Shown: positions 1 to 6,782, numbered from the stretch's first letter. The stretch: 6,815 bases of DNA from Clostridia bacterium (GCA_017407885.1 JAFQVU010000072.1:1-6815), one strand, 5' to 3'. Numbers and translations are program-made. The notes: generated from the letters alone by a model not told the origin.

Positions 1-13
1 GGGGGACTCATAC

Positions 14-1501
14 ATGTCAAAGATAGGTTTCGACAACGACAAATATCTTGAATTACAGTCAAAGCATATCCGTGAGCGTATTGCGCAGTTCGGCGGAAAG
101 CTCTATTTAGAGTTCGGCGGAAAGCTGTTCGACGACTATCATGCGTCGCGCGTTCTGCCCGGATTTCGTCCCGACAGTAAGCTCCAGATGCTTCTTCAGC
201 TTAAGGATGATGCCGAGATAGTAATTACTATCAATGCCGATGATATCGAGAAGAACAAGGTGCGCGGAGACCTTGGTATCACATACGACCATGATGTTCT
301 TCGTCTTATCGATGCATTCGCGAATATCGGACTCTACGTTGGCAGTGTTGTCCTCACACGCTACAGCGGACAGGCAAATGCTCTCAAATTTGAGCAGAGA
401 CTTCGCAGTATAGGTATGAAGGTCTATCACCACTATTCAATAGACGGATACCCCTTTAACGTGGAAACCATCGTCAGCGATGACGGATACGGTAAAAATG
501 ATTATGTTGAGACCGAAAGACGGCTCGTTATAGTCACCGCACCCGGTCCGGGAAGCGGAAAGATGGCAGTCTGCCTCTCACAGCTCTACCACGAAAACAA
601 GCGCGGCACAAAAGCCGGCTACGCTAAATTTGAGACCTTCCCTATCTGGAACATTCCTCTTAAACACCCCGTAAATATCGCCTACGAAGCTGCTACTGCC
701 GATCTTAATGATATAAACATGATAGATCCCTTCCACCTTGAGGCATACGGCAAAACGGCAGTCAACTACAACCGAGACGTTGAGATATTCCCGGTGCTTG
801 ATGCCACATTCAAGAAGATATACGGCTCGTCCCCATACAAATCCCCCACAGATATGGGTGTTAACATGGTCGGCAACTGCATCATTGACGATGCCGCTGT
901 GCGCGTGGCGTCAAAGCAGGAGATAATCCGCCGCTACTATACAGCGCTCTGCGATCAGCGAGAGAATCCCACAAACGACAGTACCGTACACAAGCTTGAT
1001 CTCTTGATGAAACAGGTCAATCTGACCACTGCCAACCGACGTGTGGTCGGTGCCGCGAACCTGAAAGCGGCGCAAACAGACGGTCCGGCAACTGCAATCG
1101 AACTGCCTGACGGTACGATAATTACGGGAAAGACTTCGAGTCTGCTCGGCACATCTGCCGCGATGCTGCTTAATGCTCTTAAAAAGTTAGCCGGAATCGA
1201 GGACGAAGCGCAGTTGATACCGCCGTCTATAATCGAGCCGGTACAGCATTTGAAGGTCGATTATCTGCACGGACGCAATCCGCGCCTACATACGGATGAG
1301 GTGCTGATTGTGCTTGCGATATGCGCCGCGACATCGCCGCTTGCCGCAAGGTCGCTCGAGATGCTTGACAAGCTCAAGGGATGCGAGGTGCATTCCTCGG
1401 TGATCCTTTCGGAGATTGATGTTAAGACCTTTAAAAAGCTTGGGGTGAATCTCACCTGTGAGCCGGTTTATCAGGTGAAAAAGCTTTATCACGCAAAATA
1501 A
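14..1501 (+). CDS. DUF1846 (UPF0371) family protein of unknown function
   Basis: A complete 495-residue protein, the usual length for the UPF0371/DUF1846 family of Firmicutes and Actinobacteria. It is recognised from very conserved blocks: KLYLEFGGKLFDDYHASRVL (residues 29-48), the ITYDHDVLRLID region near residue 90, and stretches rich in FPIWNIPLKHPVN and NMIDPFHLEAYG. Residues 176-184 read APGPGSGKM, a glycine-rich loop that resembles a nucleotide-binding P-loop. It lacks the first glycine and the Ser/Thr after GK of a true Walker A motif. No signal peptide or membrane segment is seen, so it is probably cytoplasmic. The ATG at 14 follows a G-rich stretch (1-5) at 8-nt spacing, so ribosome binding is plausible although upstream sequence is cut off. 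The gene ends at an intrinsic terminator and seems to be the last or only gene of its transcript. The biochemical function is not known to me. Family assignment is very secure. Confidence 0.93.
   Translation: MSKIGFDNDKYLELQSKHIRERIAQFGGKLYLEFGGKLFDDYHASRVLPGFRPDSKLQMLLQLKDDAEIVITINADDIEKNKVRGDLGITYDHDVLRLIDAFANIGLYVGSVVLTRYSGQANALKFEQRLRSIGMKVYHHYSIDGYPFNVETIVSDDGYGKNDYVETERRLVIVTAPGPGSGKMAVCLSQLYHENKRGTKAGYAKFETFPIWNIPLKHPVNIAYEAATADLNDINMIDPFHLEAYGKTAVNYNRDVEIFPVLDATFKKIYGSSPYKSPTDMGVNMVGNCIIDDAAVRVASKQEIIRRYYTALCDQRENPTNDSTVHKLDLLMKQVNLTTANRRVVGAANLKAAQTDGPATAIELPDGTIITGKTSSLLGTSAAMLLNALKKLAGIEDEAQLIPPSIIEPVQHLKVDYLHGRNPRLHTDEVLIVLAICAATSPLAARSLEMLDKLKGCEVHSSVILSEIDVKTFKKLGVNLTCEPVYQVKKLYHAK
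87..126 (+). repeat. 16-nt direct repeat inside the DUF1846 gene
   Basis: The 16-mer AGTTCGGCGGAAAGCT occurs exactly at 87-102 and again at 111-126, offset by 24 nt and in the same reading frame. Both copies encode the FGGKL peptide. It lies within the conserved N-terminal block and is most likely coincidental codon reuse or a small local conversion rather than a regulatory element. Confidence 0.5.
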
Positions 1502-1508
1502 TATTAAT

Positions 1509-1542
1509 GGGGCTGTTTGTTAATACAAGCAGCCTCTTTTTT
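1509..1542 (+). terminator. Intrinsic terminator of the DUF1846 gene
   Basis: A 12-bp stem is formed by 1509-1520 (GGGGCTGTTTGT) and 1525-1536 (ACAAGCAGCCTC), with two G-T wobbles and a TAAT loop. Six T residues (1537-1542) follow at once. It begins 8 bp after the stop codon of the DUF1846 gene, the classical position for Rho-independent termination, and separates that gene from the ygiQ-like transcript. Confidence 0.9.
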
Positions 1543-1632
1543 GTGTGCATTTGAGTTAGGGAGAACCGCGCATTGCGAGAGCTTTCTTTTCGAAGCTTTA
1601 TACGAGACCCGTCCCCGCTCTTTGCACACAAT

Positions 1633-1651
1633 AAAAATCATCTTGATTTTT
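1633..1651. promoter_or_regulatory. Perfect inverted repeat over the -35 box, possible operator
   Basis: AAAAATCA (1633-1640) and TGATTTTT (1644-1651) form a perfect 8-bp inverted repeat around a TCT centre. The right arm covers most of the -35 hexamer (1643-1648) of the promoter upstream of the YgiQ-family gene. Such a position would suit a repressor site. The repeat is very A/T rich, so chance or a simple cruciform is also possible, and no known regulator's consensus is recognised. Confidence 0.35.
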
Positions 1652-1671
1652 CCGATAACTTGTGCTACAAT
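1643..1671 (+). promoter_or_regulatory. Predicted sigma-A promoter for the YgiQ-family gene
   Basis: The -35 box TTGATT (1643-1648) and -10 box TACAAT (1666-1671) are separated by exactly 17 nt. A TG at 1663-1664 gives an extended -10 (TGCTACAAT). Transcription would start near 1678 and leave a leader of about 50 nt before the ATG at 1728. The rest of the 226-bp intergenic region (about 1543-1632) contains nothing else I can name. Confidence 0.75.
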
Positions 1672-1727
1672 ATAAATTAAGAAAAATACAACCTTGATTG
1701 ATATAATACTATTTTTAGGAAACTGAT

Positions 1728-3704
1728 ATGAACACCGAATTTTTACCGCTTTCGCGTTCCGATATGGATGCACGCGGATGGGACCGTCCCGATTTTGTAT
1801 ATGTCACGGGTGATGCGTACGTCGATCACCCGAGTTTTGGCGTGGCTATAATCTCGCGCGTGCTCGAGGCTGAAGGCTTCCGTGTGGCGATACTCTCACA
1901 GCCGGACTACAAATCCTGCGATGCCTTCCGCGAATACGGCAGACCGCGCCTCGGTTTCCTCGTTACCGCCGGAAATATAGACTCGATGGTTGCGCACTAT
2001 ACCGCATCCAAGAAGCGCCGTTCTTACGACTACTATTCGCCCGGCGGTAAGATGGGACTTCGCCCCGACCGCGCATGTATAGTATACTGCAACCGTATCC
2101 GCGAGGCATACGGCGACGTGCCGATCATACTCGGCGGACTCGAAGCGTCCCTGCGTCGCATGGCACATTACGATTATTGGGATGACAAGGTGCGCCGTTC
2201 GGTGCTTATTGACTCGCGCGCGGATATACTCACATACGGTATGGGCGAGAATATTCTGCGTCGTATCGCACAGCTTCTTGATAAAGGGGTGCCGATCAAA
2301 AAGATACGCGATGTCCGCGGCACCGTTTACGCCGCCGCGAGGGGGGACGCCGTTCATTACGAAGTGGCAGGAAGCTGGGACTATGATGAATTGAAGACCG
2401 ACAAGCGCCGGTATGCCGAGGTTTTCGGTGCGCAATACCGCAACACCGATGCGATAAGCGGTAAGGCGATGGTCGAGTATTACGATAACAAGCAGCTGGT
2501 GCAGAACCCGCCGATGTTTCCGCTTGAGCGAGAGGAGCTTGATGCGGTTTACGCACTGCCGTACACGAGACGTTACCATCCTTCGTATGAGAGTGTCGGC
2601 GGCGTGCCGGCGATTACGGAAGTCGAAATGTCGATTACCCACAACCGCGGCTGTTTTGGCGGATGCAATTTCTGCGCGCTCGCATTTCATCAGGGGCGCA
2701 CTGTCCGTTCGCGCTCGATAGAATCGGTTGTTGCCGAGGCAAAGCAGATAACCGAGTCGCCGAATTTCAAGGGGTATATCCACGACATCGGCGGTCCGAC
2801 CGCTAACTTCCGTTACGGAGCGTGTAAAAAACAGCTCGAATCGGGAGTGTGCCAGACTCGCAAATGCCTTGCGCCAAAGCCGTGTAAGAATCTTATCGCT
2901 GACCACAGCGAGTATATAGAATTACTGAAGCGTGTAGAAACACTTCCAAAAATCAAGAAAGTGTTTATCCGTTCAGGTATCCGCTTTGATTATGTGCTCG
3001 CGGACAAGGATGAGACCTTCTTCAAAAAGCTCGTGCGCGACCATGTGAGCGGTCAGCTGAAGGTTGCTCCCGAGCATTGCTCGGCGCACGTCCTCGCGTG
3101 CATGGGTAAACCTGCGGTGGAATCGTTTGAGGCGTTTAAGAAGCGGTATTTCGAGCTTACAAAAAGCTTTGGCAAGGAGCAGTATCTTGTGCCTTACCTC
3201 ATGTCGAGCCATCCGGGAAGCCGGATGGAGGATGCAGTGGAGCTGGCGCTCTATCTTAAAAAATGGGGGTATGCGCCCGAGCAGGTGCAGGATTTCTATC
3301 CGACACCCGGCACGGCATCTACGGTCATGTACTACACGGGCATTGATCCGCTCACAATGAAAAGCGTGTACTGCGTGCGCGATTGGGAAGAAAAGCAGAT
3401 GCAGCGTGCACTGCTGCAGTTCAACCGCCCCGAAAATGCGCCGCTTGTACGGCGTGCGCTGAAAAAATGCGGACGTGAGGATCTGATAGGATACGGCGAA
3501 GGATGCCTTGTAAAGCCGGAGCGCGGCGGCTTATCGAGCGCGGGTATACGTGATAAGCGCGGAGCAAAAGATTCTCGCCGTGACGGGCACAAAGATATAA
3601 AAAAACACGGAATGAATAAAAAGAACGGTGTCAATAATAAATCTACGTCACGCCCCGGAAATAAAAAATCACCCAAAAACAGTCCCAAGAGAGGACGTTT
3701 TTGA
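1728..3704 (+). CDS. YgiQ family radical SAM protein (UPF0313)
   Basis: A complete 658-residue member of the YgiQ/UPF0313 family of radical SAM proteins. The N-terminal domain carries the family signature TGDAYVDHPSFG (residues 27-38). The radical SAM core has the CX3CX2C motif CFGGCNFC (C309, C313, C316), which should bind a [4Fe-4S] cluster and S-adenosylmethionine. A second cysteine set (C366, C375, C380, C386) follows and is typical of YgiQ, perhaps for an additional metal site. The C-terminal DUF3362-type region includes SHPGS (494-498) and FYPTPGTAS (from 523). The last ~58 residues (601-658) form a low-complexity tail rich in Lys, Arg, Asn and Gly, probably disordered and possibly nucleic-acid binding; basic tails occur in other family members. 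The ATG at 1728 is supported by AGGA (1717-1720) with 7-nt spacing. The reaction and substrate are unknown. The protein appears cytoplasmic and is transcribed from its own promoter. Confidence 0.95.
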   Translation: MNTEFLPLSRSDMDARGWDRPDFVYVTGDAYVDHPSFGVAIISRVLEAEGFRVAILSQPDYKSCDAFREYGRPRLGFLVTAGNIDSMVAHYTASKKRRSYDYYSPGGKMGLRPDRACIVYCNRIREAYGDVPIILGGLEASLRRMAHYDYWDDKVRRSVLIDSRADILTYGMGENILRRIAQLLDKGVPIKKIRDVRGTVYAAARGDAVHYEVAGSWDYDELKTDKRRYAEVFGAQYRNTDAISGKAMVEYYDNKQLVQNPPMFPLEREELDAVYALPYTRRYHPSYESVGGVPAITEVEMSITHNRGCFGGCNFCALAFHQGRTVRSRSIESVVAEAKQITESPNFKGYIHDIGGPTANFRYGACKKQLESGVCQTRKCLAPKPCKNLIADHSEYIELLKRVETLPKIKKVFIRSGIRFDYVLADKDETFFKKLVRDHVSGQLKVAPEHCSAHVLACMGKPAVESFEAFKKRYFELTKSFGKEQYLVPYLMSSHPGSRMEDAVELALYLKKWGYAPEQVQDFYPTPGTASTVMYYTGIDPLTMKSVYCVRDWEEKQMQRALLQFNRPENAPLVRRALKKCGREDLIGYGEGCLVKPERGGLSSAGIRDKRGAKDSRRDGHKDIKKHGMNKKNGVNNKSTSRPGNKKSPKNSPKRGRF

Positions 3705-3760
3705 GATTAATACATTCGCCGCAAAAACATTACATTTATCTTACAAAAGAATGAAATCTC

Positions 3761-3789
3761 TTGAAAAATTTTTCGATTCGGTGTATCAT
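3761..3789 (+). promoter_or_regulatory. Predicted sigma-A promoter for the ireB-ribF pair
   Basis: TTGAAA (3761-3766) and TATCAT (3784-3789) are separated by 17 nt and lie in an A/T-rich stretch after the YgiQ-family gene. The start of transcription would be near 3796, giving a leader of about 65 nt to the ATG at 3861. The leader contains a weak ACGGC/GCCGT pairing that I do not consider a riboswitch. No clear terminator separates this region from the preceding gene, so read-through is possible. Confidence 0.65.
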
Positions 3790-3860
3790 ATAAGTACAAT
3801 AAATTATTGGAATTACACGGCACAGGCGGAGCCGTTTACCCAAGGAAAGGAATGATATAC

Positions 3861-4148
3861 ATGCCGATGCAAACAGCGGACAGGGATTCACAGTTGTTAT
3901 CAGACAGAAGCAAGACGATAACTTTTACCGTTCCCGAGGAAAAAGAGGACGAAACAAGACGTACTCTCATTACAATATACGAGGCTCTTCGCGAGAAAGG
4001 CTATAATCCGATAAATCAGCTTGTCGGCTATATTCTTTCCGAGGATCCCACATATATAACGAACTACAAGAACGCTCGCAGTCTTATCCGCCGTATCGAT
4101 CGTGACGAGCTGCTTAACACTCTGGTAAGAAATTACCTTGGGTTGTGA
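3861..4148 (+). CDS. ireB: IreB family regulatory phosphoprotein (UPF0297)
   Basis: A 95-residue cytoplasmic protein of the IreB/UPF0297 family. In Enterococcus faecalis, IreB is phosphorylated on N-terminal threonines by the PASTA-domain Ser/Thr kinase IreK and negatively influences cephalosporin resistance. Family hallmarks are [20 protein letters not shown] (residues 41-60), DPTYI (62-66) and [14 protein letters not shown] (72-85). T19, in KTITF, aligns with one of the described phosphothreonine positions by my recollection of the family; T21 and T23 are close by. The N-terminus is about 10 residues longer than usual. I chose ATG 3861 because AAGGAAAGG (3842-3850) lies 10 nt upstream. ATG 3852 and ATG 3867 are alternatives, while a TTG start at 3807 would put that Shine-Dalgarno sequence inside the gene. 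In many Firmicutes ireB precedes ruvX; here it is followed after 6 bp by ribF, suggesting co-transcription. Confidence 0.92.
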   Translation: MPMQTADRDSQLLSDRSKTITFTVPEEKEDETRRTLITIYEALREKGYNPINQLVGYILSEDPTYITNYKNARSLIRRIDRDELLNTLVRNYLGL

Positions 4149-4154
4149 TGCTTT

Positions 4155-5078
4155 ATGAACGTAATTAATCTTCAAACAAGCAGAAAAGAGGAGGGCATCA
4201 GCTCTCCTCTCTCTGTAGCGCTTGGAAATTTCGACGGTGTTCATAAGGGACACACCGAGCTTATTCGGCGCGCGGTGGCGTTTGCTCGAGAGCACGGTAT
4301 AAAATCGGCTGTCTGGACGTTTTCGGACGGGGCTGCTGTTCTCCCGAACAAGCCCGATGTACCTGCGGTGACGACAACCGAAGAAAAGCTGTCCCTGATA
4401 CGCTCCCTCGGTGTCGATTACGCTATACTCGAGGATTTTGAGCGCGTACGCAAAATGTCTCCCGAGGCGTTTGTTTCGGATATTCTCATAAAAAAATGCC
4501 GAGCACAGGCAGTCGTTTGTGGTTTTAACTTCCGATTCGGTGCGTGCGGAGCGGGAGATGCCGATACACTCCGCCGGCTTATATCGCCGCGTGAATGTAT
4601 TGTCGTTGAGCCGGTATACGTCGGTGAGCGGCTCGTCAGCTCGAGCGCAATACGCCGACTCATCGAAGCGGGTGACATGGAATGTGCGGCAGAGCTTCTC
4701 GGACATCCGTTTGCAATCAATTTTCCGGTTGCAGAGGGCAAGCATCTTGGACGCACTATCGGAATACCTACAATCAATCAGAATTTCCCGGGTGGGCATA
4801 TTATTCCGCGGAGCGGTGTATATGTCTGCAAGGTTTATATCGCAGAGGGAGAGTATATCGGTATTACCAATGTTGGTGTTCGCCCGACAGTTGAGGATGG
4901 CGAGCGCCGTGTCAACTGCGAGACGCATATAATCGGTTACGACGGTTGGCTGTACGGTCAAAAGGTACGGGTTGAGTTCCACAAGCATCTGCGTGATGAG
5001 GAACGCTTTGAGTCCCTCGATGCGCTCCGTGCGCAGATACAGCGTGATATTTGTTCGGCAAAGGCGTATTTTAAATAA
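4155..5078 (+). CDS. ribF: Bifunctional riboflavin kinase/FMN adenylyltransferase (FAD synthetase)
   Basis: A complete 307-residue RibF, the usual length. It phosphorylates riboflavin to FMN and then adenylylates FMN to FAD in the cytoplasm. The N-terminal nucleotidyltransferase domain has GNFDGVHKGH (24-33, the HxGH-type ATP site), CGFNFRFG (122-129) and SSSAIRRLIEAGD (162-174). The C-terminal flavokinase domain has GRTIGIPTIN (199-208, usually GRTxGFPTAN), TNVGVRPT (238-245), the likely catalytic glutamate E256 in CETH, and a final LRDEERF (279-285). Deviations: the TFxPHP motif expected after the first strand reads TFSDGA (55-60), and F/A in the flavokinase loop are I/I. Key polar residues are retained, so activity is expected. 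There is no good Shine-Dalgarno sequence before ATG 4155. The stop of the ireB-like gene lies 6 bp upstream, so translation is probably coupled. Confidence 0.95.
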   Translation: MNVINLQTSRKEEGISSPLSVALGNFDGVHKGHTELIRRAVAFAREHGIKSAVWTFSDGAAVLPNKPDVPAVTTTEEKLSLIRSLGVDYAILEDFERVRKMSPEAFVSDILIKKCRAQAVVCGFNFRFGACGAGDADTLRRLISPRECIVVEPVYVGERLVSSSAIRRLIEAGDMECAAELLGHPFAINFPVAEGKHLGRTIGIPTINQNFPGGHIIPRSGVYVCKVYIAEGEYIGITNVGVRPTVEDGERRVNCETHIIGYDGWLYGQKVRVEFHKHLRDEERFESLDALRAQIQRDICSAKAYFK

Positions 5079-5083
5079 GTTAA

Positions 5084-5101
5084 GCTTTCTTTCAAGAAAG
5101 C
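5084..5101 (+). other. Hairpin after ribF without a T-tract
   Basis: GCTTTCT (5084-5090) and AGAAAGC (5095-5101) form a perfect 7-bp stem with a TTCA loop, beginning 5 bp after the ribF stop. No run of T follows, so it is not a standard intrinsic terminator. It may instead mark an mRNA 3' end, a processing site or a partial attenuator. No clear promoter was found between it and the next gene, which may therefore be co-transcribed with ribF. Confidence 0.4.
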
Positions 5102-5156
5102 GACCGTATTCCTTCTCCGAAAAACTCAAATTTCAATAATAAAAAAGAGGAAAGCA

Positions 5157-6476
5157 ATGAAAAAAAGAATATTGGCAAGATTCCTCGCGCTTGTGTGCGT
5201 GTTGCCTCTGATGATGCCGATGGCGGCAGATGATACCGAAGCGGCCGAGGAAGGCATACTTGAGCCGCCGGAGATAGTAAACGTCGGCGCGGCTATCGTC
5301 TACAATCTCGAAAATGACCGCTACATATACGAATACAACGCGGATAAGGTGATTTACCCCGCATCGACGGTCAAGCTGATGACCGCCATTGTCGCGCTCG
5401 ATTTGCTTGACGGCGACCTCGGACGTGAGTTGACGGTGCCCGGCGGTGCGCTTGTCGGACTCCGCGGAAACAATATCGCCCTGAAACGCGGTGAAGTCAT
5501 GACGGCAGAGCAGCTTTTGTATGCGCTTCTCTGCGGTTGTGCCAATGATGCGGCGAATGTTCTCGCGTTCACGCTTGCCGGATCGGTTGAGGAATTCGTT
5601 GAACTGATGAACCAGAAAGCCAAGGAGCTTGGCGCGCTTGAAACCCACTACGTCAATCCCACGGGTATGCACGATCCTGATATGGTGACGACTGCACGTG
5701 ATACCGCGATAATCGCCACACATGCACTTAATACTGCACCTATTGCAGATATGTCATCGGTTGAAAAATACTATTTTCCGCCGACAAATAAGGCGGGCGA
5801 CCGAACCCTTTTCAATAAAAACCATTTTTATTCCACTGTCACCGAGTATCTCTATATCTGGAATATTCCGCGCGGACTTAACGCGGGCTATACCGAAGAG
5901 GGCGGCTACTGTCTTGCCACGACGGTGACACGCGACGGTCTTACCTACGTTGTTGTCACGATGGGCGCAACCCGTGATGAGCGGTATATCTATTCCTACA
6001 CCGAGGCGGCGAAGCTTATAAAATGGGCGCTCTATGCGTATGAATACACCGAGGTGCTTACTACCTCGGATATGATTTGCGAGATACCGGTAAAGCTTTC
6101 AAGCAAGGTCGATTACGTAACGCTTTTTCCGTCCGAAAAAGTAGAGCTTTTCCTGCCGTCGGGGCTCGATGTTAAACGTGATATCGCGATTGAATGGACG
6201 GTGACGAAAGATTATTTCACCGCTCCCGTGAGTGAGGGCGAGGTAGGCGGTAAGCTGACTGTTTCGTATAACGGTGTTACACTCGGCACGTACGATCTTG
6301 TGACACGCAACAGCGTCAACCGCGACAATATTCTGTACATTCTTGATCTTATCGGCGGTCTTGCCGAGACTCGCGGATTTAAGATACTTGCTACCCTTGC
6401 AATTATCGCGTTTGTCGCGTATATCGCTGTGCTTGTTTTTGTTACAGTTATGAGCCGCAAGAGAAGACGCAAATAA
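5157..6476 (+). CDS. D-alanyl-D-alanine carboxypeptidase (DacF/PBP5) family protein with altered active-site motifs
   Basis: A 439-residue member of the peptidase S11 family, whose active members remove the terminal D-Ala from peptidoglycan pentapeptides outside the membrane. An N-terminal signal peptide is visible (MKKR, then hydrophobic residues 5-23). The catalytic domain follows (~40-290), then a PBP5-type beta-rich C-terminal domain (~305-385), a membrane segment (~409-431) and a basic end (SRKRRRK). The nucleophile motif SxxK is intact (S70-T-V-K73, in YPASTVKLMT). The second motif SxN reads C128-A-N130, and the KTG motif reads N242-A-G244 (context GLNAGYTEEGGYCL, where GLKTGYTxEAGYC is usual). 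The surrounding sequence is well conserved and the frame is open, so this is not a sequencing frameshift. The protein may be inactive, altered in specificity or poorly sensitive to beta-lactams. ATG 5157 is supported by GAGG (5147-5150) with 6-nt spacing. It probably belongs to the ribF transcript or uses an unrecognised promoter. Confidence 0.93.
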   Translation: MKKRILARFLALVCVLPLMMPMAADDTEAAEEGILEPPEIVNVGAAIVYNLENDRYIYEYNADKVIYPASTVKLMTAIVALDLLDGDLGRELTVPGGALVGLRGNNIALKRGEVMTAEQLLYALLCGCANDAANVLAFTLAGSVEEFVELMNQKAKELGALETHYVNPTGMHDPDMVTTARDTAIIATHALNTAPIADMSSVEKYYFPPTNKAGDRTLFNKNHFYSTVTEYLYIWNIPRGLNAGYTEEGGYCLATTVTRDGLTYVVVTMGATRDERYIYSYTEAAKLIKWALYAYEYTEVLTTSDMICEIPVKLSSKVDYVTLFPSEKVELFLPSGLDVKRDIAIEWTVTKDYFTAPVSEGEVGGKLTVSYNGVTLGTYDLVTRNSVNRDNILYILDLIGGLAETRGFKILATLAIIAFVAYIAVLVFVTVMSRKRRRK

Positions 6477-6485
6477 ATAAAAAAG

Positions 6486-6510
6486 CCGCCGTGGGCATAG
6501 CTCACGGCGG
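6486..6510. terminator. Bidirectional intrinsic terminator between convergent genes
   Basis: An 11-bp G/C-rich stem is formed by CCGCCGTGGGC (6486-6496) and GCTCACGGCGG (6500-6510), with an ATA loop and one G-T wobble. On the plus strand it is followed by TAATTTTATT. On the minus strand the tail reads CTTTTTTATTTATTT, a stronger T-tract. It starts 10 bp after the carboxypeptidase stop and lies 11 bp beyond the minus-strand stop, so it can serve both convergent genes. Confidence 0.9.
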
Positions 6511-6521
6511 TAATTTTATTA

Positions 6522-6782
6522 TCAGAATGGGATTTCATCCTCGTCATCATACGGCTCGTCAAAGAAAATATCGGTTTCTTGATGCTTTTTGGTGCGGCAG
6601 CGATCAATTGCTTTGTTTATAAGAAGTACGACGAGTGCGGCGCATGAGACGGCACACAGCAGAATTATCACCAGCTTTAATACGGATATCTTATAGTCGC
6701 CACGGGATGTGAGGGATATAAGCGGCTTATTTTCATTTGCGCCGGTGTATAAGGATGTTGTGCTTTTGAAGGTTTGCTTCAA
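6522..6782 (-). CDS. Small single-pass membrane protein, or the C-terminal end of a longer protein
   Basis: I do not recognise a family. Read from a TTG at 6782, the product has 86 residues: a polar N-terminal part (1-32), one hydrophobic segment (about 33-56, VLKLVIILLCAVSCAALVVL in its core), a basic stretch after it (R61, R63, K65, K66) and a strongly acidic tail (71-84, with FDEPYDDEDE). The basic residues after the membrane segment suggest that the C-terminus is cytoplasmic. The TTG start is supported by AAAGGA on the minus strand 6 nt upstream. However, the frame stays open through the 11 codons to the window edge, so this could equally be the tail of a larger membrane-anchored protein whose start lies outside. 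The stop is followed by the shared terminator, which supports that this strand is really transcribed. Confidence 0.6.
   Translation of the reverse strand: MKQTFKSTTSLYTGANENKPLISLTSRGDYKISVLKLVIILLCAVSCAALVVLLINKAIDRCRTKKHQETDIFFDEPYDDEDEIPF

Noticed and set aside
1702..1707. A perfect TATAAT close to the YgiQ-family start codon
   Set aside because: The position 17 nt upstream is AAGAAA, not a -35 box, and transcription would begin almost at the ribosome binding site. The promoter at 1643-1671 is much better.
1504..1773. 89-codon minus-strand open frame across the intergenic region upstream of the YgiQ-family gene
   Set aside because: It reads through a terminator hairpin and the plus-strand promoter, and its product has no recognisable feature.
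1896..2906. 336-codon open frame on the minus strand, antisense to the YgiQ-family gene
   Set aside because: It lies wholly inside a confidently identified gene, and its translation is rich in Arg, His and Cys without recognisable motifs. No promoter or ribosome binding site is seen.
3686..3704. GTCC/GGAC pairing followed by five T at the end of the YgiQ-family gene
   Set aside because: The stem is only 4 bp with a 7-nt loop and lies inside the coding sequence, so it is too weak to call a terminator.
3807..3860. Upstream TTG start for the IreB-like protein
   Set aside because: It would place the strong Shine-Dalgarno sequence (3842-3850) inside the gene and add residues not seen in the family.
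3900..5129. 409-codon open frame on the minus strand, antisense to the ireB-like gene and ribF
   Set aside because: It starts at a TTG with no Shine-Dalgarno sequence, spans two well-recognised genes on the other strand, and its translation resembles no family and has no coherent domain pattern. It is a shadow of the codon use of the real genes.
5133..5723. 196-codon open frame on the minus strand, antisense to the carboxypeptidase gene
   Set aside because: It runs against a conserved gene and has no recognisable motifs.
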